A DNA stretch of 64,000 nucleotides, from positions 24,277-88,276 of the forward strand of contig NZ_AJYK02000095.1 of NCBI RefSeq assembly GCF_000286955.2, read 5' to 3'. This document shows positions 8,489 through 16,801 of the stretch, one piece after another. Made by a program: the position numbers and the translations under genes. The notes beneath the pieces are model-generated. The model had not been told where the DNA came from. It made no database searches and saw nothing but the letters and a program-made list of their open reading frames with translations. The stretch is from Vibrio rumoiensis 1S-45. GTDB taxonomy: Bacteria; Pseudomonadota; Gammaproteobacteria; Enterobacterales; Vibrionaceae. How positions within the stretch are numbered: the first letter of the stretch is position 1; every line of letters begins with the position of its first letter.

Positions 8489-9484
8489 TTAGAGATTAAA
8501 CAATTCATTTCCAGACAACGCACCTTTTGAAAATGCATCCACATTCATTAAAGTCGTTTCAGCAATATTCGCTAAGGCTTCTTGTGTTAAAAAGGCTTGG
8601 TGGCCAGTAAATAACACATTATGACAAGCTGACAAACGGCGGAAAATATCATCGGTAATAATGTCATTCGACTTATCTTGGAAAAACAATTCCTTTTCAT
8701 TGTCGTAAACATCTAAACCAAGCGCCCCAATTTTACCTGATTTAAGAGCTTCAATTGCTTCTTGTGAATCTAGTAAGCCGCCGCGACTGGTGTTAATAAT
8801 CATCACACCATCTTTCATTTTACTAAACGACTCTGCATTTAATAATTGTCGGTTACTTTCTGTTAATGGGCAATGCAACGTAATCACATCGGAGCGGTGA
8901 TATATTTCATCTAACTCAACATATTGAGCACCAATCTCAATTGCGGCATCACTTGGATATGGGTCATAACATAAAATATTCATACCCAAACCTTTTAAAA
9001 TCCTCATGGTGGCTAAGCCAATTTTCCCAGAACCAATTACCCCAACGGTTTTGCCGTGAAAATTAAAGCCAGTTAACCCTTCAAGAGAGAAATTAGCATC
9101 ACGTGTTCTTTGATAAGCTTTGTGGAAACGTCGATTCAAACACATCATTAATCCAACAGCATGCTCTGCAATAGCTTCTGGTGAATAAGCAGGCACTCGC
9201 ACAACTTGAATGCCTAATTCTTTCGCCGCATCCAAATCAATACGGTCAAAACCAGCACAACGCATGGCAATTAATTTCGTTCCTTGAGAAGCAAGTTTCT
9301 CTAAAACTGGACGGCCTAGTTCATCATTCACAAACGCACAAATGACTTGAGAGTCCTCAGCAATGGCTGCTGTTTTTAGGTCCAATTGGAAATTAAAAAA
9401 ATGGCAATCAAACCCATATTGTTGATTGGCTTTTAGAAATGACACCTCATCATAAGACTTCGTACTAAACATCGAAATTTTCAT
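8489..9484 (-). CDS. ldhA: Fermentative D-lactate dehydrogenase (LdhA-like)
   Basis: This NAD-dependent D-2-hydroxyacid dehydrogenase of about 331 residues probably reduces pyruvate to D-lactate. The Rossmann motif GVIGSGKIGLATMRILKGLGM lies around 150-170 (VGVIGSGKIG core). The substrate/catalytic sites are RCAGFDRIDLD (around 76), NTSRGGLLD (Arg around 234), and the catalytic His in FTGHQAFLT (around 296). A C-terminal NELFNL resembles E. coli LdhA. AAGGGG five bases before the ATG at 9484 fixes the start; an upstream in-frame ATG at 9511 has no such site. It appears monocistronic. Confidence 0.88.
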   Translation of the reverse strand: MKISMFSTKSYDEVSFLKANQQYGFDCHFFNFQLDLKTAAIAEDSQVICAFVNDELGRPVLEKLASQGTKLIAMRCAGFDRIDLDAAKELGIQVVRVPAYSPEAIAEHAVGLMMCLNRRFHKAYQRTRDANFSLEGLTGFNFHGKTVGVIGSGKIGLATMRILKGLGMNILCYDPYPSDAAIEIGAQYVELDEIYHRSDVITLHCPLTESNRQLLNAESFSKMKDGVMIINTSRGGLLDSQEAIEALKSGKIGALGLDVYDNEKELFFQDKSNDIITDDIFRRLSACHNVLFTGHQAFLTQEALANIAETTLMNVDAFSKGALSGNELFNL

Positions 9485-9705
9485 GTATCCCCTTACCTTA
9501 AAAAATAGCAATGCGACACATTAACCTCTGTGATTAATTCACTTCAAGCAATAACTGTCACAAATCACATTTAATCGCCTATATGGATACATTTCTACCA
9601 TCACTCTTCATTTAGTCGCCAAATATCGTGCAGAGAAAGTAATAAAAGAATGACTAAAATTGAAACAACATCGCATCAAGCTATCTTACTACGTTGATTC
9701 AGTTA

Positions 9706-9726
9706 TAAAAAAAGCCAGCAATGGCT
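9706..9726 (-). terminator. Terminator of the Bcr/CflA exporter gene
   Basis: On the minus strand AGCCA-TTGC-TGGCT (9713-9726) forms a short stem followed by a T run (9706-9712). The stem is only five base pairs, so strength is moderate. The rest of 9485-9757 holds no gene and presumably the ldhA promoter. Confidence 0.6.
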
Positions 9727-9757
9727 GACTTTTCTTGTTAGGGAGAAGCGTGACACA

Positions 9758-10993
9758 TCAATCCTGAGCCAATCTTTCGACATGCCACGCGTTCATTCTT
9801 TTCATCGACATCACTGCCAGTAAAATCACTGAACCTCCGCCCATCACAGCAATCACTGCAAATGGCGCGGTTAATGAGGTTTGTTGAATCAATCCAGCCA
9901 GTAGTGATGCACCACTCATTTGTATAAAGCCCAGCATCGCTGCAGCAGTACCCGCTCGCTCGCCAAATCCTGCCAATGCCATACTTGTTGCTGGCCCTAA
10001 TAAAAATGCAAACCCTATGCACAACAACGCCATTGGTAACATAAAGCCTGCAGCCGCATAAATTGGGGTTTGAAAGTTCAATAATTGAGCGCCAAATTCC
10101 AATAAAGCCGAAACAATAAACAAAGCAAATGCCAAAATAACTGTTGGACGATTACCTAACTTCTTAATCACCCAAGGCGCACCAAAACAGCCAGCAATAT
10201 TAACCAGTGCGTTGACTCCAAATAGACCACTGAATGCCAGCTCAGACATACCAAGCTTGCCAATAAGCCAAACCGGTGAATAAGAAACGTACGTTAAAAT
10301 CGCCCCCATACCAGTCATGCAGCAAATGGCGTAAAACATGAAATGACGATCCATTAGAACTGGCTTATAACGAGCCCAGCGGTAAAGTGCGCCATCGCTA
10401 ATCGTATTGGCAGGGCGAGTTTCCGGCAAACGAAATGCCACAACACACAACATCAATATTGCATAGCAGGTCATAAATACAAATGTTGAACGCCAACCAA
10501 AGTGCAACGCCAACACACCACCTAAAGTCGGTGCTAACGCAGGAATGACGCAGATCGCACCATTTAAGTAACTGTAAATTTTGGCGCTATCTTTGGTGGA
10601 ATAACAATCTCGTACGGCGCTAAACACCACAATAGAGGTTGAACACGCCGCTAACCCTTGCAATACACGCGCAATTTGTAACCATTCAAACTGGTGAGCC
10701 ATTGCCGCTAAGACACTACTCAATCCATATAACACAATACCAAACAGTGCTACCGGACGGCGGCCAAATCGGTCAGCCAATGGGCCGATAATCACTTGGC
10801 CTAAACCCATCGAGAATAAAAATAGAATCAACGTTGATTGAACTTCGCTGTTCGATACAGAAAACTCTGCGGCCATGGTTGGTAAAGAAGGTAAATAGAT
10901 GTCTATTGCAAGTGGGCTTAAAAGCACCATTGCCATCAACATAGGTAATAAATTACGTTGCATGGGCTTATCTTGCTTGGCTGTATTTGGCAT
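9758..10993 (-). CDS. Bcr/CflA-type drug/metabolite exporter (MFS, DHA1)
   Basis: This proton-driven inner-membrane exporter of about 411 residues has 12 predicted helices. The family hallmark LAIDIYLPSLPTMAAEF is in the first helix (around 20-36). MFS motif A is GPLADRFGRRPVALFG (around 72-87). The second half begins after a cytoplasmic loop near RYKPVLMDRHF. Substrates of the family include bicyclomycin, chloramphenicol and cysteine/arabinose; none can be assigned here. GAGAAA before the ATG at 10993 favours that start over 11020. It is divergent from a LysR regulator across about 110 bases, an arrangement in which the regulator commonly controls the exporter. Confidence 0.85.
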   Translation of the reverse strand: MPNTAKQDKPMQRNLLPMLMAMVLLSPLAIDIYLPSLPTMAAEFSVSNSEVQSTLILFLFSMGLGQVIIGPLADRFGRRPVALFGIVLYGLSSVLAAMAHQFEWLQIARVLQGLAACSTSIVVFSAVRDCYSTKDSAKIYSYLNGAICVIPALAPTLGGVLALHFGWRSTFVFMTCYAILMLCVVAFRLPETRPANTISDGALYRWARYKPVLMDRHFMFYAICCMTGMGAILTYVSYSPVWLIGKLGMSELAFSGLFGVNALVNIAGCFGAPWVIKKLGNRPTVILAFALFIVSALLEFGAQLLNFQTPIYAAAGFMLPMALLCIGFAFLLGPATSMALAGFGERAGTAAAMLGFIQMSGASLLAGLIQQTSLTAPFAVIAVMGGGSVILLAVMSMKRMNAWHVERLAQD

Positions 10994-11105
10994 GTATTTC
11001 TCGTAAAAAGGGCAAAACAAATTTTTAGATCGTGAGTTTAACGCCTAGATGATATGAATAGAAATGGTATAATTTAGAAAGTTAATTTCCAACAAGGAAT
11101 ATCAG

Positions 11106-12068
11106 GTGAATTTAGATAAACTTGCGCGTATCGATCTTAATCTATTAGTGATCTTACAAGTTTTAATTGAAGAGCAAAGCGTCACTCGCGCAGCTTATCG
11201 CTTAAACCTTAGCCAATCCGCCCTCAGTAAGAGTTTAAATCGATTACGCGAAACCCTAGATGACCCTTTATTTCAGCGTACCTCTCATGGATTAAAGCCC
11301 ACCGCACATGCTATGGCATTGGCAAAATTATTACCCAATACTCTGCAAGGCTTGTATCAACTGACGCTACCACCGGTTTTTGATCCTGCGATTAGTCACC
11401 GAAAATTCACCTTTTCCATGGTAGAAAGTGCTTACGAAACCTTAATCCCTTCTTTTATTGGCTCATTATTGCAACAAGCACCTGATATTAAGCTCGATAC
11501 TTATTTATGGACCGGACAATCCTTCCATGATCTACAACAAGGTCAAATTGATTTTGGGATAGCAGGAAGAGATTTACACCCTCAAGTTGGGCTTGATCAC
11601 AACAAATTACCAGAAGGTCTCGTTCAACATACGTTATATGAAGATAAACAAGTCTGCTTGGTGCGGAATGATCACCCTATTTTACAAGCCGTGAAGCAGC
11701 AAGATTGGACGCTTGAACGTTACTTAGAAATGGCGCATGTACAAGTTCGGTGTGAAGGCAAAGAATGGTGGGCATTGGATTATCACTTAGCCGATCGAGG
11801 TCATCACCGTAACATCAGTGCCACTGTACCCGACTTTTACGGTGCGGCCAGCGTGTGCGCTCATACCGATCTCATTTTCACATTGCCTTCTAGCTTTGCT
11901 AATCATGCATTAAAACTGTACCCGCTCACCCAATTAATCCTCCCTTTTGAATTCCTGCCGATGGCCTATGTATTGCTATGGCACGAGCGAAATAACCAAG
12001 ATAAAGGCCACCAATGGATGCGTGAAACCATCTGTTTAAGTGTTGAGAAAGCGATAGAAGGAAATTAA
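11106..12068 (+). CDS. LysR-family transcriptional regulator
   Basis: The 320-residue regulator has an N-terminal winged helix-turn-helix (about 5-65): RIDLNLLVILQVLIEEQ, then SVTRAAYRLNLSQSALSKSLNRLRE and DDPLFQRTSHGLKPT. A periplasmic-binding-protein-like effector domain spans about 90-310. The DLNLL start places it in the NodD/NahR-like branch. The GTG start at 11106 is preceded by AAGGA at good spacing. It is divergent from the Bcr/CflA exporter and probably controls it. The effector is unknown. Confidence 0.87.
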   Translation: MNLDKLARIDLNLLVILQVLIEEQSVTRAAYRLNLSQSALSKSLNRLRETLDDPLFQRTSHGLKPTAHAMALAKLLPNTLQGLYQLTLPPVFDPAISHRKFTFSMVESAYETLIPSFIGSLLQQAPDIKLDTYLWTGQSFHDLQQGQIDFGIAGRDLHPQVGLDHNKLPEGLVQHTLYEDKQVCLVRNDHPILQAVKQQDWTLERYLEMAHVQVRCEGKEWWALDYHLADRGHHRNISATVPDFYGAASVCAHTDLIFTLPSSFANHALKLYPLTQLILPFEFLPMAYVLLWHERNNQDKGHQWMRETICLSVEKAIEGN

Positions 12069-12092
12069 ATCTTTTATATCTTCCTAGAATAG

Positions 12093-12125
12093 AAAAGGAG
12101 CCAACATGTTCAATGAGCTCCTTTT
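12093..12125. terminator. Bidirectional terminator between lysR and ydhF
   Basis: AAAAGGAGC (12093-12101) and GCTCCTTTT (12117-12125) form a perfect nine-base stem with a 15-base loop. A- and T-rich flanks let it act on both convergent genes. Confidence 0.75.
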
Positions 12126-12147
12126 GATATTAAATATAGTTAAGTAT

Positions 12148-13062
12148 CTACGGCACACCATGACCTTTCGAAGCAATCCACACACGGAACCATTGCTCAC
12201 GCGTTAGCTCAATCTTTAATGCATCAATTGCGGCCTGAACACGCTCAATCTTACCCGAGCCAATAATTGGTAAGGGTTTTGATGGCAAGCGACGCACCCA
12301 TGCGTAAATCACTTGATCAATACTGCTTGCGCCAACTTCCTGAGCAATCGCCTCTAACTCGTTACGAACCCGAATATGTTGCTCTTGCGTGCCATTAAAA
12401 ATATCACCACCGGCAAGGCAAGACCACGCCATAGGTTTTACGCGCAGTTGTTGCAATAAATCTAACGTGCCGTCGTCTACCACATCAAAATTAAGCGGGT
12501 TAATTTCCACTTGATTAGTCACCAGTGGAGCATCTAAACGAGATTGCAAAAGCTCAAATTGACGAGGTGTGAAATTCGACACACCAAAGTGCTTCACTTT
12601 ACCTGCTTGCTTTAATTCGCTAAACGCCTCTGCTACTTCATCCGCATCCATTAACGCATCAGGTCGGTGAATCAGCAATACATCGATATCTTCAACTTGC
12701 AAGCGCTGCAATGAATTATTCACCGATTCAACAATATGAGATTGACTGGTGTTATAGTGATTCACTTTCCAGTCCGGGTTTTTATCACCGCACAATTTAA
12801 TATCGCATTTGGTCACAATTTCAATCTGATCACGCACCGATTTATCCAGTGCTAAGCCTTCACCAAAAAGCTGCTCACATTCGTAGTAGCCGTAAATATC
12901 TGCGTGATCGACCGTGGTGACACCAAGCTCAATGTGTTGCTTTAAAAATGTTAAACGCTCTTGTGAGCTCATACCCCAATCGCCAAGGCGCCAGTAACCT
13001 TGAACAAGTTCTGAAAACTCTGGACCTTGTGGTGAGATCTGTACTTTTTTAATTGTTGTCAT
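12148..13062 (-). CDS. ydhF: Aldo/keto reductase (YdhF-like)
   Basis: This NADPH-dependent oxidoreductase has about 304 residues. The aldo/keto reductase tetrad is present: Asp and Tyr in TTVDHADIYGYYECEQLFG (around 48-66), Lys in IVTKCDIK (around 83) and His in LLIHRPD (around 122). The cofactor-binding end is PLPIIGSGKIERV (around 265-277). Start IKKVQISPQGPEFS and end match E. coli YdhF closely as I recall it. The frame opens with TTG at 13074, but AAGG abuts that codon, so ATG 13062 is preferred. The physiological substrate is unknown. It stands alone. Confidence 0.85.
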   Translation of the reverse strand: MTTIKKVQISPQGPEFSELVQGYWRLGDWGMSSQERLTFLKQHIELGVTTVDHADIYGYYECEQLFGEGLALDKSVRDQIEIVTKCDIKLCGDKNPDWKVNHYNTSQSHIVESVNNSLQRLQVEDIDVLLIHRPDALMDADEVAEAFSELKQAGKVKHFGVSNFTPRQFELLQSRLDAPLVTNQVEINPLNFDVVDDGTLDLLQQLRVKPMAWSCLAGGDIFNGTQEQHIRVRNELEAIAQEVGASSIDQVIYAWVRRLPSKPLPIIGSGKIERVQAAIDALKIELTREQWFRVWIASKGHGVP

Positions 13063-13123
13063 ATTTTGCTTCAACCTTGAAGGCTGACTCCTATATACAT
13101 TAAAAATCTATGGGTTCACGCTA

Positions 13124-13936
13124 TTAAACTAATATTGTGCCTTTCAAATACAACACAGCAGAACCAGAAACCAACACTCTCCCTTCACTAAGTTGGCAAT
13201 ATAAAATGCCTCCACGTTGCGAAGCTTGATACGCCACCAAGTCCGTTTTATTGAGTTCGTTTGCCCAATAAGGGGTTAAACCCGAATGAATGGAACCAGT
13301 GACGGGATCTTCATCGCCACCATTAGCAGGCCAAAAATAGCGAGAAACAAAATCATATTCACTATCATCACTAGCAGCAGTCACAACCACGTCTAACGGT
13401 GCTAATTTTTTAAGGAATGCTGAACGGTAAGTGACGTTCAACACATCTTCAACGTTAGGCAACACCGCAAAATACGCCTGTCGATTGACTAATACCGTTT
13501 CAGGAGCAATAGATAAACCATCCAACAAATCTTGTGGAACATTGGAAACCATTTCAGGACATTGATTGGGGAAACTCATTTCTATCCGGCCATCAGCTAA
13601 CGATTTAACTGTTAATGTGCCAACCTTTTGAGTATCAAATTGAATATCGCCACAACAACTTAAATGATGAAATAACACGAACGATGATGCGAGTGTGGCG
13701 TGCCCACAAAAGTCAATTTCGGTTAATGGTGAAAACCAACGAATTTGATAATAATTTGAAGATATTTTTTTAAGAAAGGCCGTTTCAGACAGATTATTTT
13801 CAGCGGCAATTCTTTGCATCAAATCAACATCGAGCCATTCATTGCCCATGGATTCAGGTAATGGCACAACCGCCGCTGAATTGCCTTTAAATTGTTGATT
13901 GGTAAACGCATCAACCACGTATATTTCTAGTTCCAT
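13124..13936 (-). CDS. PhzF-family isomerase-like protein
   Basis: The 270-residue protein has the two-lobed PhzF fold. Family motifs are IYVVDAFTNQQFKGNSAAVV (around 4-23, with the catalytic-region glutamate or equivalent further on), WFSPLTEIDFCGHATLAS (around 66-83) and DEDPVTGSIHSGL (around 213-225). PhzF itself isomerises a phenazine precursor, but no phenazine genes are nearby, so this is one of the widespread YddE-like members of unknown role. AGGGA six bases before the ATG at 13936 sets the start; the frame extends to 13969 without a better site. Confidence 0.82.
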   Translation of the reverse strand: MELEIYVVDAFTNQQFKGNSAAVVPLPESMGNEWLDVDLMQRIAAENNLSETAFLKKISSNYYQIRWFSPLTEIDFCGHATLASSFVLFHHLSCCGDIQFDTQKVGTLTVKSLADGRIEMSFPNQCPEMVSNVPQDLLDGLSIAPETVLVNRQAYFAVLPNVEDVLNVTYRSAFLKKLAPLDVVVTAASDDSEYDFVSRYFWPANGGDEDPVTGSIHSGLTPYWANELNKTDLVAYQASQRGGILYCQLSEGRVLVSGSAVLYLKGTILV

Positions 13937-13980
13937 TGCTTCATCCCTAAACAGCCATTCCAAATCCATTGATTAATGTT

Positions 13981-14035
13981 TATACCCAAAGTAATTGAAG
14001 TTGCCGTGAAGGGCAAGTAAGCGAAGCCCCATGAA
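13981..14035. repeat. Copy of a Vibrionaceae-like dispersed intergenic repeat
   Basis: The segment begins ATACCCAAAGTAATTGAAG and continues with GGCAAGTAAGCGAAGCCCC and a CATGA end. It resembles a short repeat I recall from many Vibrio intergenic regions (ATACCCAA...GAAGTTGC...GGCAAG...GAAGCCCCATGA). Only one copy is seen in this window, so the call rests on memory rather than on internal repetition. It abuts the stop codon of the next gene. Confidence 0.45.
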
Positions 14036-14037
14036 AA

Positions 14038-14256
14038 TCATGACCGCTTCAACGGCTTAACTAAGCTATCTAGTCCTTCAACTTTAAGTGCTAAACACAG
14101 CTTCAATAAATCACCCAACTCCCCTTTAGGAAACTCCGCCTTATTTTGGAACCAAAGCAAGTACTCCTCTGGTAAGTCGATTAACATTCGACCGGCATAC
14201 TTACCAAATGGCATGGGCATGCGTGCCAGTTTGATTAAGTTTTCTTTCTCTAACAT
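14038..14256 (-). CDS. DUF3820 small protein
   Basis: The 72-residue protein carries the DUF3820 pattern: MPMPFGKYAGRMLIDLPEEYLLWF followed by FPKGELGDLLKLCLALK. It is a small cytoplasmic family, once named for a quorum-sensing-regulated virulence factor, with no established reaction. The ATG at 14256 is the first residue of the conserved core; the open frame to 14295 has no good ribosome-binding site. Its stop lies against the dispersed repeat. Confidence 0.75.
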   Translation of the reverse strand: MLEKENLIKLARMPMPFGKYAGRMLIDLPEEYLLWFQNKAEFPKGELGDLLKLCLALKVEGLDSLVKPLKRS

Positions 14257-14296
14257 AAGATTCTCAAGCCTTTGATGAGCTATGCCAAAATGCAAA

Positions 14297-14326
14297 AACG
14301 CCCGCTAAGTTCAAAAAGCAGGCGTT
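14297..14326 (-). terminator. Terminator of the small acidic protein gene
   Basis: On the minus strand AACGCC (from 14326) pairs with GGCGTT (to 14297), extended by a partly matched GCT/AGC, followed by a T run. It separates the 14346-14549 gene from the DUF3820 gene. Confidence 0.7.
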
Positions 14327-14345
14327 AACGATTAATGGCTCAGTT

Positions 14346-14549
14346 TTAATGAATTGGGCCTGCGCCATCATCACTAAATTGAGCAAAATGTGCTTCTAAC
14401 ACTTCTGGGGTAAGTTTACCTTCTGCTTCAAGTTGCTTAAATTTCGCAACAATCGCCTTTTGCTCTTCAATGCTTGGTAATGGTGTTTCTGGTGCATCCG
14501 TCATTTCTGCAGACATTTGATCCAGTTCTTTTTCAATATCATTGCTCAT
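14346..14549 (-). CDS. Small acidic protein of unknown function
   Basis: I do not recognise this 67-residue protein. It is strongly acidic and probably helical (KAIVAKFKQLEAEGKLTPEV), with no cysteine and no membrane segment. GGGGAA at good spacing before the ATG and a terminator after the stop support a real short gene with its own transcript. It is divergent from the MoxR/Bat operon. Confidence 0.6.
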   Translation of the reverse strand: MSNDIEKELDQMSAEMTDAPETPLPSIEEQKAIVAKFKQLEAEGKLTPEVLEAHFAQFSDDGAGPIH

Positions 14550-14852
14550 CTATACTTCCCCCAAAAATAAAACTTTCACTAATTCTAACGGCTTTGAGTC
14601 ACATCTGCCAGAAAAGCTGTACTATTCAACGTAACCTCCGTTCACGCAGATACTTACTCGAAAAACCAATTTGGTCGCAAAAATTTGTCAGATAAGTATT
14701 AAATACTCCTTTTAACGTTTAAAAATGAGAACTTTTTTAATTTTCCTTGGTCGGATAGAAGTCGTTACAAATTGTCACATTTGTAACGACAACTATAACA
14801 CCTTAAATTACATATTATTAAGCAAACAAACTTAGTTATCCTAGGAGATATT
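14550..14852. other. Upstream region of the MoxR/Bat operon
   Basis: About 300 non-coding bases separate the divergent small gene from moxR. The only structured element seen is the perfect inverted repeat at 14761-14790, listed separately. The rest is AT-rich and must contain the promoters of both divergent genes, but no -35/-10 pair stands out. Confidence 0.5.
14761..14790. promoter_or_regulatory. Perfect 12-bp inverted repeat upstream of moxR
   Basis: GTCGTTACAAAT (14761-14772) and ATTTGTAACGAC (14779-14790) are exact inverse complements around a six-base centre. The element ends 62 bases before moxR. No T run follows, so it is more like an operator or RNA stem near the transcription start than a terminator. 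The cognate factor is unknown. Confidence 0.65.
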
Positions 14853-15815
14853 TTGACCATGCATTCGGACACTTTTGCCCAGCTCCAGCAATATTTAAAC
14901 TCTCAAGTTATTGGCCAAAATGAATTAGTAAAACAGTTATTAGTTGCACTGCTTGCCGACGGACACATTCTGGTTGAAGGTCCTCCTGGTCTGGCAAAAA
15001 CTCGCGCAGTAAAAGTATTAGCCGATTGTATTGCTGGGGATTTTCACCGCGTGCAATTTACGCCAGATCTATTACCTTCCGATTTAACTGGTACTGATAT
15101 TTTCCGCCCTGAAACTGGCGAATTTACGTTCCAGCCTGGCCCAATCTTCAATTCATTGTTGCTCGCTGATGAGATCAACCGAGCGCCTGCAAAGGTTCAA
15201 GCGGCAATGCTAGAAGCAATGGCAGAGAAGCAAATCACTGTTGGTCGTGAATCTTACAAGTTACCTGAATTGTTTTTGGTCATGGCGACCCAAAACCCGA
15301 TTGAACAAGAAGGGACTTACCCACTGCCTGAAGCGCAACTCGACCGCTTCTTATTGCACCTTGAAGTAAACTACCCTAGTGCAGAAAGTGAACTGGATAT
15401 TTTGCGTTTAAACCGTGGTGAGGCGCAAGGCCATGTTGCCGCGCAACCAATCACACTATCGCAACAAACGATTTTTGATGCCCGCCAAGCCGCACTTTCC
15501 ATTCACATGGCAGACAATGTTGAGCAATACATCATTCGTTTGATCATGGCGACGCGTCAGCCAGAACAATACAATCCACTATTAGCTGAATGGTTACAAA
15601 TGGGTGTCAGCCCTCGTGCAACCATTGCACTGGATCGTTGTGCTCGTGCACATGCTTGGCTTTCTGGCCGTGATTTCGTTAGCCCAGAAGATGTACAAGC
15701 GATGGCCTTCCCGGTTTTACGCCATCGCTTATTACTAAGTTATCAAGCTCAAGCTGAAGGCATTACTTCAAACCGAGTTATTGCAGAATTATTAGCACAG
15801 GTTGGCAGTGCATGA
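14853..15815 (+). CDS. MoxR-family AAA+ ATPase
   Basis: This 320-residue MoxR ATPase is thought to act as a chaperone that matures or assembles the VWA proteins encoded after it. Walker A is GPPGLAKT (around 44-51), Walker B is LLLADEINRAPAKVQ (around 104-118), sensor 1 is MATQNP (around 148) and sensor 2 lies near GVSPRA (around 250). The C-terminal lid follows. AGGAG at 14843-14847 is five bases from a TTG at 14853 and eleven from the ATG at 14859; either may start translation, a two-residue difference. Its stop overlaps the next start (ATGA), showing an operon. The operon resembles Bacteroides-type aerotolerance (Bat) loci. Confidence 0.88.
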   Translation: MTMHSDTFAQLQQYLNSQVIGQNELVKQLLVALLADGHILVEGPPGLAKTRAVKVLADCIAGDFHRVQFTPDLLPSDLTGTDIFRPETGEFTFQPGPIFNSLLLADEINRAPAKVQAAMLEAMAEKQITVGRESYKLPELFLVMATQNPIEQEGTYPLPEAQLDRFLLHLEVNYPSAESELDILRLNRGEAQGHVAAQPITLSQQTIFDARQAALSIHMADNVEQYIIRLIMATRQPEQYNPLLAEWLQMGVSPRATIALDRCARAHAWLSGRDFVSPEDVQAMAFPVLRHRLLLSYQAQAEGITSNRVIAELLAQVGSA

Positions 15816-16801
15816 TGGAGCAAAAGTTACCCCCTTTTGCTACCGGCGTTCAACTGTGCTTAAAAGAATTGCTGCATTACAAAAGCCATACCGTTCATTG
15901 GCAACCGCCCGGTAAAAGCATTTGGTCACAGCTCAACGGTAGCCATCAAAGTAATCAAAAAGGCCGAGGCATGAACTTCTCGGAAGTGCGTCAATACCAA
16001 GCGGGTGATGATATTCGCTCTATTGATTGGCGCGTTACCGCTCGTACAGGTAAAGCACACACCAAGCTTTTTACCGAAGAGCGTGAACAGCCTGTGATCT
16101 TGTATCTCGATTTAAGCCGCAACATGCGTTTTGGTTCGCAGTTGTTGTTTAAATCGGTTCAATGCGCCCATTTAGCAAGCTTACTCAGTTGGCTGACTGT
16201 CGAACAAAAAGACCGCATTGGGGCTGTGATTGATATGGGTGACCGATTAGTTGAATTAAAACCAACCGCTCGTCAGCAAGGCGCTTTGCACATTAGCCAC
16301 CAGCTGATGCAGCTCAATAATGAAGCCATTCAACAAGTTCAAGATCAGCAACAAAATAGCTCAAATACGGTCACTGAACTGCCTTTTAATCATGCGCTGC
16401 AAACGTTGCATCGTATGTGCCCAAAAGGCAGCGATATTATCTTCATTAGTGACTTCCAACGCTTAACCGAAGAATCGAAACCATTACTCAACCAACTACG
16501 CCAACATAATCGATTGCAATTCGTACATATCTTCGATCCGTTAGAAATGGGGAATACACATTTCAGAGGAAGTGAATACGTGACCAATGGGCAACACACT
16601 CATTGGCTAAACTTCGGGTTGAAAAATACCCGTAAGCAACTTGAAAATAGCTACGTTAAGCACTTAAATCAATTAGATAAGATATGTAAAAACATGGCCA
16701 TACCAATGCGCTCTCTTTCATGTGCCGAACCATTGTTAACACAATTGGGTGCTCAATCGTCACATTCATCCGCTTCAATCTCGCCTTCAGGAGATTCTTA
16801 A
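15812..16801 (+). CDS. DUF58 domain protein of the MoxR/Bat operon
   Basis: This 329-residue protein has a DUF58 core: GMNFSEVRQYQAGDDIRSIDWRV (around 53-75) and PVILYLDLSRNMRFGSQLLFK (around 92-112), a VWA-like fold in which the metal site is degenerate (DLSRN). There are no membrane helices, so it is probably cytoplasmic. Two adjacent ATGs (15812, 15815) overlap the moxR stop, suggesting translational coupling. DUF58 proteins are constant partners of MoxR ATPases and probably a substrate of them. The reaction is unknown. Confidence 0.85.
   Translation: MMEQKLPPFATGVQLCLKELLHYKSHTVHWQPPGKSIWSQLNGSHQSNQKGRGMNFSEVRQYQAGDDIRSIDWRVTARTGKAHTKLFTEEREQPVILYLDLSRNMRFGSQLLFKSVQCAHLASLLSWLTVEQKDRIGAVIDMGDRLVELKPTARQQGALHISHQLMQLNNEAIQQVQDQQQNSSNTVTELPFNHALQTLHRMCPKGSDIIFISDFQRLTEESKPLLNQLRQHNRLQFVHIFDPLEMGNTHFRGSEYVTNGQHTHWLNFGLKNTRKQLENSYVKHLNQLDKICKNMAIPMRSLSCAEPLLTQLGAQSSHSSASISPSGDS

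Noticed and set aside
16720..16800. Longer start for the DUF4381 gene
   Set aside because: The extension overlaps the DUF58 coding end; AGGAG and the ATG at 16801 give a normal operon junction.
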